Part shown: one piece after another, positions 30,550 through 38,979 of the stretch
Numbering within the stretch: position 1 is the stretch's first letter
Layout: each line of letters starts with the position of its first letter
From: Thioalkalicoccus limnaeus
Lineage (GTDB): Bacteria > Pseudomonadota > Gammaproteobacteria > Chromatiales > Chromatiaceae
Assembly (NCBI RefSeq): GCF_041197575.1
Contig: NZ_JBDKXB010000006.1
Coordinates: forward strand, 62,001-126,000
Length of the DNA stretch: 64,000 nucleotides
Direction of reading: 5' to 3'
Notes under the pieces: model-generated
What the model saw: only the letters and a program-made list of their open reading frames with translations
Databases searched by the model: none
What the model was told of the DNA's origin: nothing
Translations under genes and position numbers: made by a program

Positions 30550-31559
30550 CATCCCGCGTCTACATCGAGACATCGGTCATCAGCTATCTGGCCGCGCGCC
30601 CGAGTCGGGATCTGATCGTCGCCGCGCATCAACAAATCAGCCATGAATGGTGGTCGATGCGCCATGAGTGGGAACTGTCGATCTCGGCCCTGGTCATTGC
30701 AGAGGCCAAGACTGGAGATGCCGACGCGGCCAAACGACGTCTCGAATTGATCGATGGGTTGCAATCCCTGATCATCGACGACACGGCATCTGACATCGCT
30801 CGACAACTCGTCAGGCGCGCCGCCCTAACGGAAAAAGCCAAGGAGGATGCATTGCACATTGCCGTTGCGGCCGTGCATGGCATGGACTATCTGCTCACTT
30901 GGAATTGCAGGCACATCGCGAATGCCAAGAAGCGACATCTGATCGAAAGCATTTACGAGATGTACGGCTACCAACCGCCGCTGATTTGTACCCCGGAAGA
31001 ACTGCTTGGAGGCGAAAATGTGGTGACCCCATTGTTGACGAGCTGCATCGCATCCGCGAAGAGCATGCCGCGCGTTTCAATTTCGATCTCGATGCCATTG
31101 TGGCGGATTTGCGCCGAGTCGAAGCGGAATGGCCGGGGCCGAAAATCGCCCCGCCACCAAGGCCATCGCAAACCGACCCGACGAACAGCCAGGATCGCGA
31201 TGCTTCCCAGCCGAATGCCACCCATTGATCCCACTGATTCGGGCGAAGATCTGAAGGCCGACATCACCTACGGCATCCGTCCCGCCGCCGTAAGGTGCGG
31301 TGAGGAACGAACGATAATGAATGACGACATTCTCGACGAAGTCCGCGCGATCCGCGAAGCACACGCCGCCGCTTTCCATTTCGATCTCGATGCAATCTAC
31401 GCCGATATCAAGCAGCGCGAGATGGAGCACCAGGCACAGGGCGCGCGCTTCATCGATCCACCCACAACGCACCGCCAGGTGAAATCGCCGTACCAAGGAA
31501 TCCGGTTCGGCCATCGACCCTGTGAGGAGCAGCGAGCTGATCAGGAGCGCTCGGGATGA
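30546..31559 (+). CDS. PIN-domain protein (VapC-like), reading frame fused by frameshift to a downstream small-protein frame
   Basis: The first 155 or so residues are a PIN-like nuclease: YIETSVISYLAARPSRD, ALVIAEAKTGDADAAKRR, and AKEDALHIAVAAVHGMDYLL followed by TWNCRHIAN carry the acidic residues of the site. The natural end is probably near residue 160 (CTPEELLGGE). There a single-base loss seems to have removed the stop, so the frame runs on through out-of-frame sequence and finishes in frame with a second gene copy (31317-31559), giving 337 residues. The start overlaps the methylase fragment as ATGA. Confidence 0.65.
   Translation: MTSRVYIETSVISYLAARPSRDLIVAAHQQISHEWWSMRHEWELSISALVIAEAKTGDADAAKRRLELIDGLQSLIIDDTASDIARQLVRRAALTEKAKEDALHIAVAAVHGMDYLLTWNCRHIANAKKRHLIESIYEMYGYQPPLICTPEELLGGENVVTPLLTSCIASAKSMPRVSISISMPLWRICAESKRNGRGRKSPRHQGHRKPTRRTARIAMLPSRMPPIDPTDSGEDLKADITYGIRPAAVRCGEERTIMNDDILDEVRAIREAHAAAFHFDLDAIYADIKQREMEHQAQGARFIDPPTTHRQVKSPYQGIRFGHRPCEEQRADQERSG
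31018..31228 (+). pseudogene. small antitoxin-like protein, copy 1 (frameshifted)
   Basis: The frame reads DPIVDELHRIREEHAARFNF, then DLDAIVADLRRVEAEWPGPK, a small family often found directly after PIN-domain genes. The likely start ATG at 31018 is followed by TGG TGA, so the coding frame is reached only if one base is restored after ATGTGG. It is therefore broken as sequenced. Confidence 0.55.
31317..31559 (+). CDS. small antitoxin-like protein, copy 2
   Basis: 80 residues from the ATG at 31317 (MNDDILDEVRAIREAHAAAF, then HFDLDAIYADIKQREMEHQA). It is clearly related to the copies at 31018 and 31566. The last 25 residues differ from the others. It is also in frame with the run-on PIN frame. 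Confidence 0.55.
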   Translation: MNDDILDEVRAIREAHAAAFHFDLDAIYADIKQREMEHQAQGARFIDPPTTHRQVKSPYQGIRFGHRPCEEQRADQERSG

Positions 31560-31565
31560 GCCGCC

Positions 31566-31790
31566 GTGTCGACTGACGCCATTGTCGAAGAACTGCATCG
31601 CGTGCGTAAGGCGCATGCCGCTCGCATCCATAACGACCTGCAAACCATCGCTGCGGACCTGCTGAGAACCGAGCGGGAGTGGCCTGGGCCGACGGTCCAG
31701 CCACGACCACGGCGGCCGAGCATCCGGCCGAGAACCTTGCCTGCCGTTGCACAGCACGCTGACCAGCGTACCTTGCGCGATCGACAGTAA
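31566..31790 (+). CDS. small antitoxin-like protein, copy 3
   Basis: 74 residues from a GTG at 31566: DAIVEELHRVRKAHAARIHN, then DLQTIAADLLRTEREWPGPT. It is closest to copy 1, sharing EWPGP and a proline-rich tail. No toxin gene follows it; a Fic gene is next. Confidence 0.55.
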   Translation: MSTDAIVEELHRVRKAHAARIHNDLQTIAADLLRTEREWPGPTVQPRPRRPSIRPRTLPAVAQHADQRTLRDRQ

Positions 31791-31850
31791 CCGGGCGACG
31801 CACGGAATAGGCTCCATGCGCATCGAGCGATGCGTCGAGCATCGGTGGCC

Positions 31851-32939
31851 ATGCTCATGATCACGACACTTCGCCTGTTTCCACTCGATCGACTCGGTAT
31901 CGGGGCGAGCACCGCCTGGTACCTGAGCGATCTGGGCGAGCTGCGCGGCAAACAGGCGCTCTATACTCAGCAGTCACCCCAGCGCCTGAAGGCCCTGCGT
32001 GAGTCGGCGATCATCGAGAGCGCCATCTCATCGAACCGAATCGAAGGAGTCACGATCGACCCGAAGCGGGTTCGCGAGATCCTGGTGGCCCCGCGTCCGC
32101 TGCTCCGCGACCGGGACGAAGAGGAGGTGCGGGGCTACCGCGACGCCCTCGCCCTGATCCACAAGCAGGCGCCAGATCTCCCGGTCACCAACGAGACCAT
32201 CTGCCGGCTGCACGCCCTGACCCGCGGCCAGATCTGGGATGCGGGGCAGTACAAGTCGAAGGACGGTGACATCATCGAGCGCTACCCGGATGGCTCCGAG
32301 CGAGTGCGATTCCGTACCGTCTCGGCGGCGGAGACACCCGTGGCCATGGATACGCTGATCCGCGACTGGCACCTGTGCCTGGAAGAGCGCTGGGTGCCGC
32401 CGCCGATCGCGCTGGCCGCATTCAATCTCGATTTCCTCTGTATTCACCCATTCCGCGACGGCAACGGTCGCGTCTCCCGCCTGCTGTGGCTGTTGCAGGG
32501 CTATCAGCTTGGTTACGAAGTCGGACGCTACGTCAGCCTGGAGCGTCTGGTCGAAGAGAATAAAGACCGGTATTACGAGACCTTGGAGCAAAGCTCCCGG
32601 AGCTGGCATGAAGGGGCACACGATCCCTGGCCCTACATCAACTATGTCCTCTCGATCATGAAGGAGGCCTACCGCGACTTCGTCGACCGGGTCGGGGTGC
32701 TCAAGGCCCCTCGCGGCGAGAAGCGTCAAATGGTGATCGACGGCATCGAGCAGCTCCTGGCCAGGCCAGGCCACGCCTTCAAGATCAGCGAGCTGGAGCA
32801 GATCTGCCCCGGGGTCAGCCGTGACATGGTGCGCCACGTCCTTCGGGAGCAGCAGGAGCAAGGCGTCGTAAGCTGCTCCGGCCGCGGTGCCGGGGCCAAG
32901 TGGTCGCAGGGACCAGGCGGAAATGAGGGTAATCAATGA
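31851..32939 (+). CDS. Fic family protein (probable AMP-transferase)
   Basis: About 362 residues from the ATG at 31851; an in-frame ATG lies at 31830. The Fic catalytic motif HPFRDGNGRVSR is intact. The N-terminal inhibitory helix motif (S/T)xxxE(G/N) is visible as SNRIEG in SAISSNRIEGVTI, making this a self-inhibited class II Fic. A C-terminal winged-helix-like part (FKISELEQICPGVSRDMVRH) resembles the DNA-binding domain in many Fic-HTH proteins. The target protein is unknown. The setting is a toxin-antitoxin-rich island. Confidence 0.9.
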   Translation: MLMITTLRLFPLDRLGIGASTAWYLSDLGELRGKQALYTQQSPQRLKALRESAIIESAISSNRIEGVTIDPKRVREILVAPRPLLRDRDEEEVRGYRDALALIHKQAPDLPVTNETICRLHALTRGQIWDAGQYKSKDGDIIERYPDGSERVRFRTVSAAETPVAMDTLIRDWHLCLEERWVPPPIALAAFNLDFLCIHPFRDGNGRVSRLLWLLQGYQLGYEVGRYVSLERLVEENKDRYYETLEQSSRSWHEGAHDPWPYINYVLSIMKEAYRDFVDRVGVLKAPRGEKRQMVIDGIEQLLARPGHAFKISELEQICPGVSRDMVRHVLREQQEQGVVSCSGRGAGAKWSQGPGGNEGNQ

Positions 32940-33324
32940 CCCTCGAATGAGGGTAAAGAAGGGGGTAATAACCCGTACCCTTACCCATGAGTCGGCAGGA
33001 TCGACAGAGCAATCGGATGCCCACTCAGCGGTGAAGAGCGCTGCCGGTGCGCTGTAGGTGCGCTGTAGGTGCGGCTTCAGCCGCAACGCCATTCGCCCCC
33101 AAGGGGGCTCCTACAGGAGGGGCAGAGGGTCGTCGCCTCGAACAGGCCCGTGCCGCAACGCCAATCTCGCCCGCCAGGCCGCGGCCGAAACCCATCATGG
33201 CCATCGCGCTACGCTGCCCATCCGACTCATGGGTAATGGCATGGCCCTGACCCGCGGCCAAGACACGCGACGCCGGGGCTATAATCGACTCAGCCGCATC
33301 CGTTGCAACGATCCACCGGAGGCC
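32940..33324. other. intergenic region between the Fic and Uma2 genes
   Basis: About 385 bases. It holds a palindromic repeat at 33064-33085 and a possible ribosome site (CCGGAGG) near 33317. GAGGGTAA recurs around 32925-32955. No gene is seen. Confidence 0.5.
33064..33085. repeat. REP-like palindrome
   Basis: A single copy of the TGTAGGTGCGGCTTCAGCCG type repeat. A partial duplication of its left flank (CGCTGTAGGTG) lies just before it. Confidence 0.75.
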
Positions 33325-33912
33325 ATGATGCCCGCCGCGCCCCAACCGCGTCTCTCCTTCGACGACTGGCTCGCCATGGAGCGGACTGCCACCGACCAAC
33401 GCAGCGAATACGTTGCCGGCGAGGTCTTTGCGATGGCCGGCGGCACCGAGGAACACAACCTGATCGTGCTCAATGTCGGCGCAGAGCTGCGCAACCAGCT
33501 CAAGGGTCGACCCTGCCGGGTCTACCCGAGCGACATGAAGGTCCATATCGTCCCGGCTGACGTCGGCACCTACCCGGACCTGATGGTGATCTGCGGCGAG
33601 CGCCAGTTCCACGACGGACGGCGCGATCTGGTCACCAATCCGACCCTGATCGTCGAGGTCCTGTCGGACTCCACCGAGGCCTACGACCGCGGCGACAAGT
33701 TCCGACACTATCGACACCTCCAAAGCCTGCAAGCCTACCTGCTGCTGTCGCAATATCGGATGCAGGCGGAGCTGTTCCTCCGTCAGCCGGACGGGACCTG
33801 GAGTCTGAGCAGCTACCAGGATCCGTCGGAATCCATCCCGCTGCGCGTCATCGAGGCCGAGCTGTCGCTGGCCGAGGTCTACGACAAGGTGGAGCTGTCG
33901 GGACCTGAATAG
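33325..33912 (+). CDS. Uma2 family (DUF820) putative nuclease
   Basis: 195 residues from the ATG at 33325 with ribosome site GGAGG. Recognisable blocks are RLSFDDWLAMERTATDQRSE, YVAGEVFAMAGGTEEHNLI, a PD-(D/E)xK-like core YPDLMVICG then TNPTLIVEVLS, and DKFRHYRHLQSLQAYLLL. The family has a restriction-endonuclease fold and is abundant in cyanobacteria and Chromatiaceae. Biological role is unknown. The gene appears intact. Confidence 0.88.
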   Translation: MMPAAPQPRLSFDDWLAMERTATDQRSEYVAGEVFAMAGGTEEHNLIVLNVGAELRNQLKGRPCRVYPSDMKVHIVPADVGTYPDLMVICGERQFHDGRRDLVTNPTLIVEVLSDSTEAYDRGDKFRHYRHLQSLQAYLLLSQYRMQAELFLRQPDGTWSLSSYQDPSESIPLRVIEAELSLAEVYDKVELSGPE

Positions 33913-33977
33913 GGGAGGCACCGACTTGAAGGACCGCCGTTATATTTGTCAGACATGTCACCGAAGAGCCGACCACC

Positions 33978-34269
33978 ATGCTCGCCGCAAGACTTGACCC
34001 AGAGACGGAACTTGACCCAGAGATGGAAAAGGAGCTCGAGCAGCGGCAGGCCGCCATCCTTGATCCTCTCGAAGGCGAGATTGCCGCCCTTGACGATCCC
34101 CGCCCTTGACGATCCCCGCCGTCGCGGCAAGCCGCTCGTCGGGGACACGAAGGGCCTTTGGCCTTATCGCGTCGGGGACTATCGGATCCTGTGTGAGCTG
34201 CGCGACAACGAGCTGATCATTCTCGTGGTGACGTTAGGACATCGGCGCCAAATCGATCGCAAACCTTAG
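33978..34269 (+). pseudogene. RelE-like toxin remnant with an antitoxin-like N-terminus, broken by a 16-base tandem duplication
   Basis: From the ATG at 33978 the frame reads MLAARLDPETELDPEMEKEL and stops at 34107-34109. The C-terminal half of a RelE toxin (RRRGKPLVGDTKGLWPYRVG, DYRILCELRDNELIILVV) is in another frame and ends at 34269. The unit CGCCCTTGACGATCCC is duplicated at 34085-34100 and 34101-34116; removing one copy joins the two frames exactly. A second imperfect duplication (ACTTGACCCAGAGA) is near 33992-34027. The RelE N-terminus is missing. Confidence 0.65.
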
Positions 34270-34467
34270 CGCAACAGGGATCCGGTTATGCTTCCATCGC
34301 TGGTCGTCGACGAGGTTCGACGCGGTAGCGATCGCGGCGGGGTCCTGTTGTTGGGCATTCGGCCGCTCAGGGCTATGATTGGTTTGCGCCGCGGTAGTGC
34401 CCCGCTGTGATGGCCACCGGTGCCCGTTGGTTATTCGCCTGTCCACCATCTGCTGGGAGACACGCTC

Positions 34468-36204
34468 ATGACCCATCTCGCCGCGTCCGATCTGCCTACT
34501 GCCCAGCCCCAGCGCATCATCTGCCACTGGACCGCCGGCGCCTATAACGCCTCTGCTCTCGAGCGCAAGCACTATCATTTTCTCATCGAGGGTGATGGCA
34601 AGGTCATCCGCGGCCTGCACAGCATTGCCGACAACGATTCCACCGCCGACGGCCACTACGCTGCCCACACACGCCGATGCAATACCAGGTCCATCGGGCT
34701 CTCGGTATGCTGCATGGCCGGGGCCACCCGCACCAATCCCGGCCGCTTCCCGATGACCGCGGCACAATGGCACCGCATGGCGGAGCTGGCCGCCGAACTG
34801 TGCAATCACTACGGGATCGAGGTCACGCCAAAGACCGTGCTCGGTCATTTCGAGGTGCAGTCTATCCTCGGGATCGCCCAAAGCGGCCGGTGGGACCCTG
34901 GCCTGCTGCCCTGGGAGCCGAGCCTGAACGCGAAGGCAGTGGGCAACCGCTTCCGCAGTCTGGTGCTGACCTGCAAGGAAGGCTCGGCCGGGATCGACGA
35001 GACGCCTGGTGCCATCCTCGCCGTCACCGTGCAGGGCAAGCCGATCGCCGACGCGCTGGTGATCAACGAGGAACCGATGGTGCCGGTCAAGAGCCTCGTC
35101 GCGGACCTGGGCGTCAAGGTGCCCTATGCGAATGCGAGTCATGCGGTGCTCGACGTCGGCCGCGGACTCACGCCCATCTATCTTCGCATCCACTTCCTGG
35201 AGGATGGCCTCGGCGTCGACGAGGGTGCGCCGGAGGACCAGGCCGTTGCGTTGGTGGTCGACAAGGGCTATCTCGCGGTCAAAGAGGTGGCGGAAGAGCT
35301 CGACCTGTCGACCGAATACGATGCCGGCACCAATACGCTGAAGGTTGGCATCAAGCCCGCGCGCGGCAGCAAGTCGGCGCCCGCGAGCGTCCGCCCGGTG
35401 GTGGTGCGTCGGGGTGACACCCTGAGTCGCATCGCGGCGATCCATCTGGGAAACGGGGGCCGCTGGACACAATTGACGCGCGAGAACGGCCAGCCCTTCA
35501 CGGCCGAGGAGGCCCGCCGGCTCCGGGTTGGCGAGGTAGTGCTGGTGCCGATGATCGCCGGCGACGAGGTCGGACGAGCGCCGGTCAGTGTTACCGCGCC
35601 CCCGTCCGATCTCACACCCACGGGGGTCGACCTGGACCTGCTCGTCGATGCGGCACAACCCGCGTTCCGACGTTTTGCCATCGAATCCGTCCCGGTGATC
35701 CTTGCCGAGTGCCTTTCCAGCGGCGTCAGCATGCCGGCGCATGTCGCCTATGTGCTGGCCACCTCGGAGCACGAATCGGGCTGCGGTAGGTGGATGCGGG
35801 AGCTCTGGGGACCCACGACGGCACAAAGGAGCTACGAAGGCCGCGCTGACCTCGGCAACACCCGGCCAGGCGACGGGTTGCGCTTTCGGGGGCGGGGTTA
35901 TGTACAGATCACCGGACGGCGCAACTACACCCTGTGGGCGCGCCGGCTGGGCGTGGATATCGTCGCCGATCCGGATCTGGTCGCCTCCGATCCGAGCATG
36001 GCGGCCAAGATCCTGGTCCAAGGTATGCGCGATGGCAGCTTCACGGGCAAGAAGCTCCTCGATTATATCCGCCCGGATGCACCACCGGACTTCTTCAACG
36101 CCCGTTCCATCGTCAACGGCGACAAGCACAAGAACGGCGAAAAGATTACCGGCCATGCCCGAAACTATCTCGCGGCACTGACCCCCACATCCGTGCCCGG
36201 ATAG
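34468..36204 (+). CDS. multidomain peptidoglycan hydrolase: amidase_2, stalk domain, LysM, GH19-like lysozyme
   Basis: About 578 residues from the ATG at 34468 (GGGAGA upstream). Residues 1-165 are an N-acetylmuramoyl-L-alanine amidase (IICHWTAGAYNASALERKHY, then the HFEVQ zinc-ligand region). Residues 190-305 look like a copper-amine-oxidase-type stalk domain (VPVKSLVADLGVKVPYANAS). A LysM motif follows (VVRRGDTLSRIAAIHLG). The C-terminal 180 residues resemble a GH19 chitinase/lysozyme (EHESGCGRWMRELWG, FRGRGYVQITGRRNY). No signal peptide is visible, so it could be a phage-type endolysin or an effector delivered by another route. No holin or phage structural genes are near. Confidence 0.8.
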   Translation: MTHLAASDLPTAQPQRIICHWTAGAYNASALERKHYHFLIEGDGKVIRGLHSIADNDSTADGHYAAHTRRCNTRSIGLSVCCMAGATRTNPGRFPMTAAQWHRMAELAAELCNHYGIEVTPKTVLGHFEVQSILGIAQSGRWDPGLLPWEPSLNAKAVGNRFRSLVLTCKEGSAGIDETPGAILAVTVQGKPIADALVINEEPMVPVKSLVADLGVKVPYANASHAVLDVGRGLTPIYLRIHFLEDGLGVDEGAPEDQAVALVVDKGYLAVKEVAEELDLSTEYDAGTNTLKVGIKPARGSKSAPASVRPVVVRRGDTLSRIAAIHLGNGGRWTQLTRENGQPFTAEEARRLRVGEVVLVPMIAGDEVGRAPVSVTAPPSDLTPTGVDLDLLVDAAQPAFRRFAIESVPVILAECLSSGVSMPAHVAYVLATSEHESGCGRWMRELWGPTTAQRSYEGRADLGNTRPGDGLRFRGRGYVQITGRRNYTLWARRLGVDIVADPDLVASDPSMAAKILVQGMRDGSFTGKKLLDYIRPDAPPDFFNARSIVNGDKHKNGEKITGHARNYLAALTPTSVPG

Positions 36205-36406
36205 GGCAGTCGGCGTGACAGCGACAACCCGATCGGCAGTCGCCTGTCTCCCGAACAGGTCTTTCCGGCCGCGCTGGCACGGACGGTGATCACCCCGACC
36301 GAAGTCAGGGGTGTCTCATCGGATCTCTTTTCGAACCTGCGGCGGTTGAATGCACGGCAGACGCCTGCAACCTCCTGTCCGCAGCAGGGCCAGTGGCTCT
36401 GCGTGA

Positions 36407-38119
36407 TCAGTCGTGGGTCTCGCTCCAGGGCTCCACGACGAGCCGTCGGTGATGCTGCTCCAGGATTTCCCGGATCCATCGACCCTCGGCGGCCTGACGC
36501 GCTCGCAGGATGGGATCGCTTACCTTCAATGGGCTCAGTGCCTGATTGACGATCCAAGCGGCGGGCTCGATACCGGCCCGACGCAGATCCGCCTGCAGGG
36601 CCGCCGCTTCGTGCACAGGCGTGGCTTCGGGCAGGCTACAGATCAGCACATGGGTGAAGGCCGGGTCCCGCAACCGGGGCAGCAACAGCTCCACCGCCTC
36701 CGGCACACCCTGACTCTGGCGCCCCAACTCGCGATGGTAGGCCTGCGCGGCATCCAGCAGAAGGATGGTGTGACCGGTGGGCGCCGTGTCAAGGACCACG
36801 AACCGGTCCCGGGCCTGATCGACGGTCTTGGCAAAGGCCTGGAAGACGGCGATTTCTTCGGTGCAGGGAGAACGCAGATCCTCCTGCAACAACCGGCGGC
36901 CCTCCTCGTCCAAATCCTTGCCCGCCGAGGCCATGACCTCTTCCCGGTAACGCCGAGTCTCCAGCACCGGGTCCACCCGGCCAACGGTCATGCCCGCGGG
37001 GATCTCGCCCACTGCGGCCTCCACATGGGCCGCCGGGTCCGTGGTGGTCAGATGGACCTTGTGGCCGCGCCGGGCCAGGGTCACTGCGATGCGAGCTGCC
37101 AGGGTGGTCTTGCCCACGCCACCCTTGCCCATGGTCATGATGACCCCGCGACCGCCGGACTCCAGGGAGTCGACCAGAGTGTCGAAGGCCTCACCCTCGG
37201 GAGGCCCAACCGATTCACAGGGCACGGATGGTGGCTCGTTCTCGGCCAGCAGGAGGCGCAGGCCTTCCAGGCCCATGGGTGGGCGCCCCCGCAGCGGGCG
37301 TTCGGTGCGGGGCAAATCCCGCAGCAGGTCGGGCATGTGCGCCAGTGCCCGGCGCCCCCGCGCCTCCAGTGCAAGGGCCACCGGATCGTTCGGATCCCGT
37401 GCCTGGAACAGGCCATTCACCACCAGGAGCTGATTGGCCACGCCCAACTCCCGCAGCTCCCCACTGGAACGAGCCGCTTCTCTGAGGGCCGCCGCCTCGG
37501 GACGGCTTACGAGAATGAGTGTGGTGCGCTCGCCATCGCCCAGGCTGTCCACGGCCCGGGCGTAGATCGCCTTCTGGCTGGTCAACCCCTCCAGGGGTCC
37601 CAGACAGGAAGTGCCGGAGGTATTGGTTTCGATATATCCTGTCCAGGCACTGGGCAGGGACAGGAGGCGCAGGGTATGCCCCGTGGGTGCGGTATCGAAG
37701 ATCAGATGATCGAAGCCCCGGGTGGATTCCGCGTCGCCCAAGAGCGCGGCGAAGACATCGAATGCGGCAATCTCCATGGTGCAGGCACCCGAGAGCTGTT
37801 CTTCCATGCTGTTCACCACGGCCTCCGGGAGCTTGCCCCGGTAAGGACCCACCACCCGTTCGCGATAGGCGGCCGCAGCTTTCTCCGGATCGATGTTCAG
37901 GGCCTCGAGGCCGGGAACCTCCGGGATGGGGGTCGGCGCGTCGGAAAGGGGACTCTCAAACACCTCATCGACGTTGGAGGCCGGATCGGTGGAGATGAGC
38001 AGGACTTTTTTGCCCTGTTCCGCGAGAGCCAGCGCACTGGCGCAGGCCAGCGAGGTCTTGCCCACGCCGCCCTTGCCGGTGAAGAAAAGATGTCGGGTCG
38101 GGGTGCGAAGAAGATTCAT
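36407..38119 (-). CDS. arsA: arsenical pump-driving ATPase ArsA
   Basis: About 570 residues from the ATG at 38119. Two homologous ATPase halves are visible, with P-loops TGKGGVGKTS (near residue 14) and MGKGGVGKTTLAAR (near 325), and two DTAPTGHT signature blocks. ArsA powers arsenite export through ArsB, taking arsenite from the ArsD chaperone. arsD lies just upstream, separated by about 90 bases holding a small hairpin. No arsB, arsR or arsC gene is in the window, so the export partner must lie elsewhere or be lost. Confidence 0.95.
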   Translation of the reverse strand: MNLLRTPTRHLFFTGKGGVGKTSLACASALALAEQGKKVLLISTDPASNVDEVFESPLSDAPTPIPEVPGLEALNIDPEKAAAAYRERVVGPYRGKLPEAVVNSMEEQLSGACTMEIAAFDVFAALLGDAESTRGFDHLIFDTAPTGHTLRLLSLPSAWTGYIETNTSGTSCLGPLEGLTSQKAIYARAVDSLGDGERTTLILVSRPEAAALREAARSSGELRELGVANQLLVVNGLFQARDPNDPVALALEARGRRALAHMPDLLRDLPRTERPLRGRPPMGLEGLRLLLAENEPPSVPCESVGPPEGEAFDTLVDSLESGGRGVIMTMGKGGVGKTTLAARIAVTLARRGHKVHLTTTDPAAHVEAAVGEIPAGMTVGRVDPVLETRRYREEVMASAGKDLDEEGRRLLQEDLRSPCTEEIAVFQAFAKTVDQARDRFVVLDTAPTGHTILLLDAAQAYHRELGRQSQGVPEAVELLLPRLRDPAFTHVLICSLPEATPVHEAAALQADLRRAGIEPAAWIVNQALSPLKVSDPILRARQAAEGRWIREILEQHHRRLVVEPWSETHD

Positions 38120-38206
38120 GAAGGTACCTCGATGCGGATTCATGTCCGCTTGGGCCCCTCTCCCGTCGGCGAGAGAGGGTTGGGGCGACGGCGACGGGGC
38201 CTTGAT

Positions 38207-38557
38207 TCAGCCGCAGCAGGTACTGGCCAGACCGATGCTCTTTCTGCATTCGGCCTCCAGCCCCGTCCACTGGGCCAGTTGTTCCCGATCCGGGTACACG
38301 CCCTGGCTCTTCACCTGTCCGTCCACCAGGAACACCGGCAGGGCGTCTTCACCCCCCTTCTCCAGAATGGCCTGTATCGTGGCGTTCTCTACGAAGGCCC
38401 CCGGTTGCTGGGCCAGGTTATAGCGGGTCACGGTCACCCCGGAATGACGCAGCCAGGCCAGGTCGCCCGCCAGTTTGGAGAGCTTGGGGTCCACACTGGG
38501 TCCGCAAACGCCACTGGCGCAGCACTGGGGTGGATCGAACACGGTGATCTCGGTCAT
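38207..38557 (-). CDS. arsD: arsenite metallochaperone ArsD
   Basis: 116 residues from the ATG at 38557. The metal-binding cysteines are present: CCASGVC (residues 12, 13 and 18 in the usual arrangement) and a C-terminal CC in ASTCCG. The thioredoxin-like core shows DALPVFLVDGQVKSQGVYP. It hands arsenite to ArsA. A longer frame from 38791 covers transposase remnants and is rejected. Confidence 0.95.
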   Translation of the reverse strand: MTEITVFDPPQCCASGVCGPSVDPKLSKLAGDLAWLRHSGVTVTRYNLAQQPGAFVENATIQAILEKGGEDALPVFLVDGQVKSQGVYPDREQLAQWTGLEAECRKSIGLASTCCG

Positions 38558-38671
38558 GGGTGAATCCCTCGTCGTGGATGACAACAGGTAACGAGAATAC
38601 GCCGTTTCATATATATGATCAACCGCATGTCTAGGCCGCTCCGACGGTGAAGCGCATGATGGACGGTCGCA

Positions 38672-38800
38672 CCTTTCACCGTCCACGCCGATCCGCAGGG
38701 CTTCGTGGTGCTCGCCAAACGCTGGCTGGTCGAACGGCCCCACGCCTGGAACGACCGTGCGCGGCGCCTGGTGATGCATGATGCCCGGCAACCCGGTAAC
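38672..38800 (+). pseudogene. IS5-type transposase C-terminal remnant
   Basis: The frame starting at 38672 reads PFTVHADPQGFVVLAKRW, then LVERPHAWNDRARRLVMHD. It is a degraded match to the C-terminal GFVVLPRRWVVERTFAW block of IS5/ISL2-type DDE transposases. No inverted repeats were found. Confidence 0.6.
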
Positions 38801-38979
38801 GGATGGAGGTCGCGCGCGGCGGCGATCTCGCGTTCCTGCGGCTCACTGTGATCCTCCCGCCGATGCGCCGTCGGCCCCTTGTGCTGGGGCATCCGGACGC
38901 GCGGTCCCGATCCGCGAAGGCCCGGATTGGCCTCGCACCCCCGGTGCGCGAAGCCGGGCGATCGTCTCGCGGGCCAAGG

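Noticed and set aside
34234..36156. 640-codon minus-strand frame opposite the amidase/LysM protein
   Set aside because: The plus-strand frame has four recognisable domains, whereas this one has none.
38149..38185. Hairpin between arsD and arsA (CCTCTCCC ... GAGAGAGG) as a terminator
   Set aside because: It lies inside an apparent operon and has no T-run; it looks like a dispersed small inverted repeat, and termination is not supported.
36413..38563. 716-codon plus-strand frame opposite arsA and arsD
   Set aside because: It lies antisense to two well-supported ars genes and has no family features; it results from high GC codon bias.
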